Source of the DNA: Lentisphaeria bacterium
GTDB lineage: Bacteria; Verrucomicrobiota; Lentisphaeria; Victivallales; UBA1829
Length of the DNA stretch: 12,684 nt
Direction: 5' to 3'
NCBI GenBank assembly: GCA_017540385.1
Contig: JAFYBD010000287.1
Location: forward strand, 1-12,684
Shown piece by piece: positions 11,893-12,684 of the stretch (the first letter of the stretch is position 1; each line of letters starts with the position of its first letter). The translations under genes and the position numbers were made by a program. Under the pieces are notes generated by a model, which saw nothing but the letters and a program-made list of their open reading frames with translations, searched no databases and was not told the origin of the DNA.

Positions 11893-12684
11893 TCACGGAT
11901 CGCGGCCCCTTTTTTCGATCCGGCGATGGGAGCGGACGGGGCGTTCCGGGGTGGTGATGCGTTCCGCCGCGGGGATCATGCCCGGATAGAACACCCCGAG
12001 GAAACGGTTCATCCGCGGGGCGAAATGAAGTTCGACGATGCCGGCGATCAGCACGGTCCCTGCGGCCGTCAGGAAGAGGAACCCGGCGAGCAGTACGGCC
12101 AGGTTCAAGGAGGCGAACGCCGCCAGCAGCAGGAGCAGCGCCAGCGAGAATCCCGCACTGAACCAGAAGAGGCAGATGTTCTCCGTGAGATACAGCATGC
12201 GGAGCATCCCGCGCGACCAGCCGGTCTCCGCCAGCAGCACGGTTTCGTCGCGGCGGGCGCGGAGATTGCGGAGCATGAGCAGGACCAGCGCGCCGAATCC
12301 GAGCAGGAACCCGAGCACGCCGAGCTGGAGGAAGATCGCGAGGTAGCGGTTCTGGAAACGTTCCGCGCGCGCCATGAATTCACCGGCGGAGACAAGGTCG
12401 AGACCGTACGGCTCGAGGTATTCGCGCCACGCGGGCACGTCGGCCTCGTCCCGGATCAGGAAGAACTGTGCGCCCTCGGTCTCCGGGAAGAGACGTTCGA
12501 ACGTCTTCAGCCCGGTCAGGACGCCGGCCTGGAAGACAGATGCCTTCATCAGGCGGTCGAGCGAGAGCGTGCCGCGTTCGTAGTTCAGCACGTCGTGCTG
12601 TTTCATCCGCATGATCCACAGGAGCGACCCTTCGTCGACGGCGGCCGAGCCGTCCGCGAGGAAGTTTTTATCGCCGGTCAGGGC
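11893..12684 (-). CDS. ABC transporter permease, FtsX-like C-terminal domain (N-terminus beyond window)
   Basis: The frame is open from the right window edge to TGA at 11893, giving 263 residues. An internal ATG at 12612 is not the start, since the 24 codons before it continue in the same frame. Visible are a soluble part (about 1-110, with QFFLIRDEADVPAWREYL), then three membrane helices near 114-138, 168-190 and 195-218. Between helices 1 and 2 the cytosolic loop LRARRDETVLLAETGWSRGM is the FtsX-family coupling segment, which contacts the ATPase. A basic tail ends the protein (RSHRRIEKRGRDP). FtsX/MacB-type permeases move lipoproteins, lipids or peptides, or transmit force across the envelope. 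The ATPase partner is not in view. Function cannot be narrowed further. Confidence 0.85.
   Translation of the reverse strand, partial: ALTGDKNFLADGSAAVDEGSLLWIMRMKQHDVLNYERGTLSLDRLMKASVFQAGVLTGLKTFERLFPETEGAQFFLIRDEADVPAWREYLEPYGLDLVSAGEFMARAERFQNRYLAIFLQLGVLGFLLGFGALVLLMLRNLRARRDETVLLAETGWSRGMLRMLYLTENICLFWFSAGFSLALLLLLAAFASLNLAVLLAGFLFLTAAGTVLIAGIVELHFAPRMNRFLGVFYPGMIPAAERITTPERPVRSHRRIEKRGRDP

Overview
The window reads as chromosomal DNA from a GC-rich bacterium with mostly vertically inherited housekeeping genes plus one small defence or toxin-antitoxin insertion. Intact mcsA, rex, type-A rnpB and a COG0523 GTPase, together with long signal-bearing proteins I do not recognise, would fit an anaerobe of the PVC group (for example a gut Lentisphaerota-type organism). 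That taxonomic guess is inference; nothing in the window proves it. Hand counts of two 60-base lines give 39/60 G+C inside metY and 30/60 inside the abiE toxin gene.

Layout. 1-480 (-): start of mcsA, running off the left edge. 680-1031 (+): RNase P RNA with its own promoter, followed 23 nt later by a same-strand run of a GT4 glycosyltransferase, rdgB and an unrecognised secreted protein (1055-3786), closed by a bidirectional terminator. 3869-4501 (-): the redox repressor gene rex, behind a leader of about 200 nt that contains a strong hairpin. 4846-4921 (-): tRNA-Cys(GCA) with its own promoter and a 13-bp-stem terminator. 5181-6682 (+): an AbiEi/AbiEii type IV toxin-antitoxin pair with an 11-bp inverted repeat over its promoter. 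6711-6771: two copies of a direct repeat. 6856-8120 (+): a PheC-like periplasmic lipoprotein overlapping a GNAT acetyltransferase. 8196-9732 (+): metY behind a near-consensus promoter and a leader of about 220 nt with a terminator-like hairpin. The metY frame is intact along its full length except for one in-frame TAG at codon 126. 9786-9829: bidirectional terminator. 9847-11754 (-): a two-gene operon of a GlpF-like MIP channel and a CobW/COG0523 GTPase. 11893-12684 (-): the C-terminal part of an FtsX-type ABC permease, running off the right edge.

How the parts relate. RdgB (nucleotide-pool cleaning), RNase P, tRNA-Cys and Rex are general maintenance and regulation. MetY and the PheC-like dehydratase or binding protein touch amino-acid metabolism. 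The channel and GTPase pair looks like a small solute- or metal-handling unit. AbiE is the clearest accessory cargo. The most unusual items are the single TAG inside an otherwise perfect metY in a window where none of the twelve visible gene ends uses TAG, the attenuator-like metY leader, the operator over the abiE promoter, a P18-less RNase P RNA with a GNRA-capped P19-like hairpin, and a MIP channel with a NIP-like predicted pore filter and a Cys-rich tail beside a metal-type GTPase. I do not see a CRISPR array, an insertion sequence or a phage module. I found no convincing evidence of a wholly new multi-gene system.
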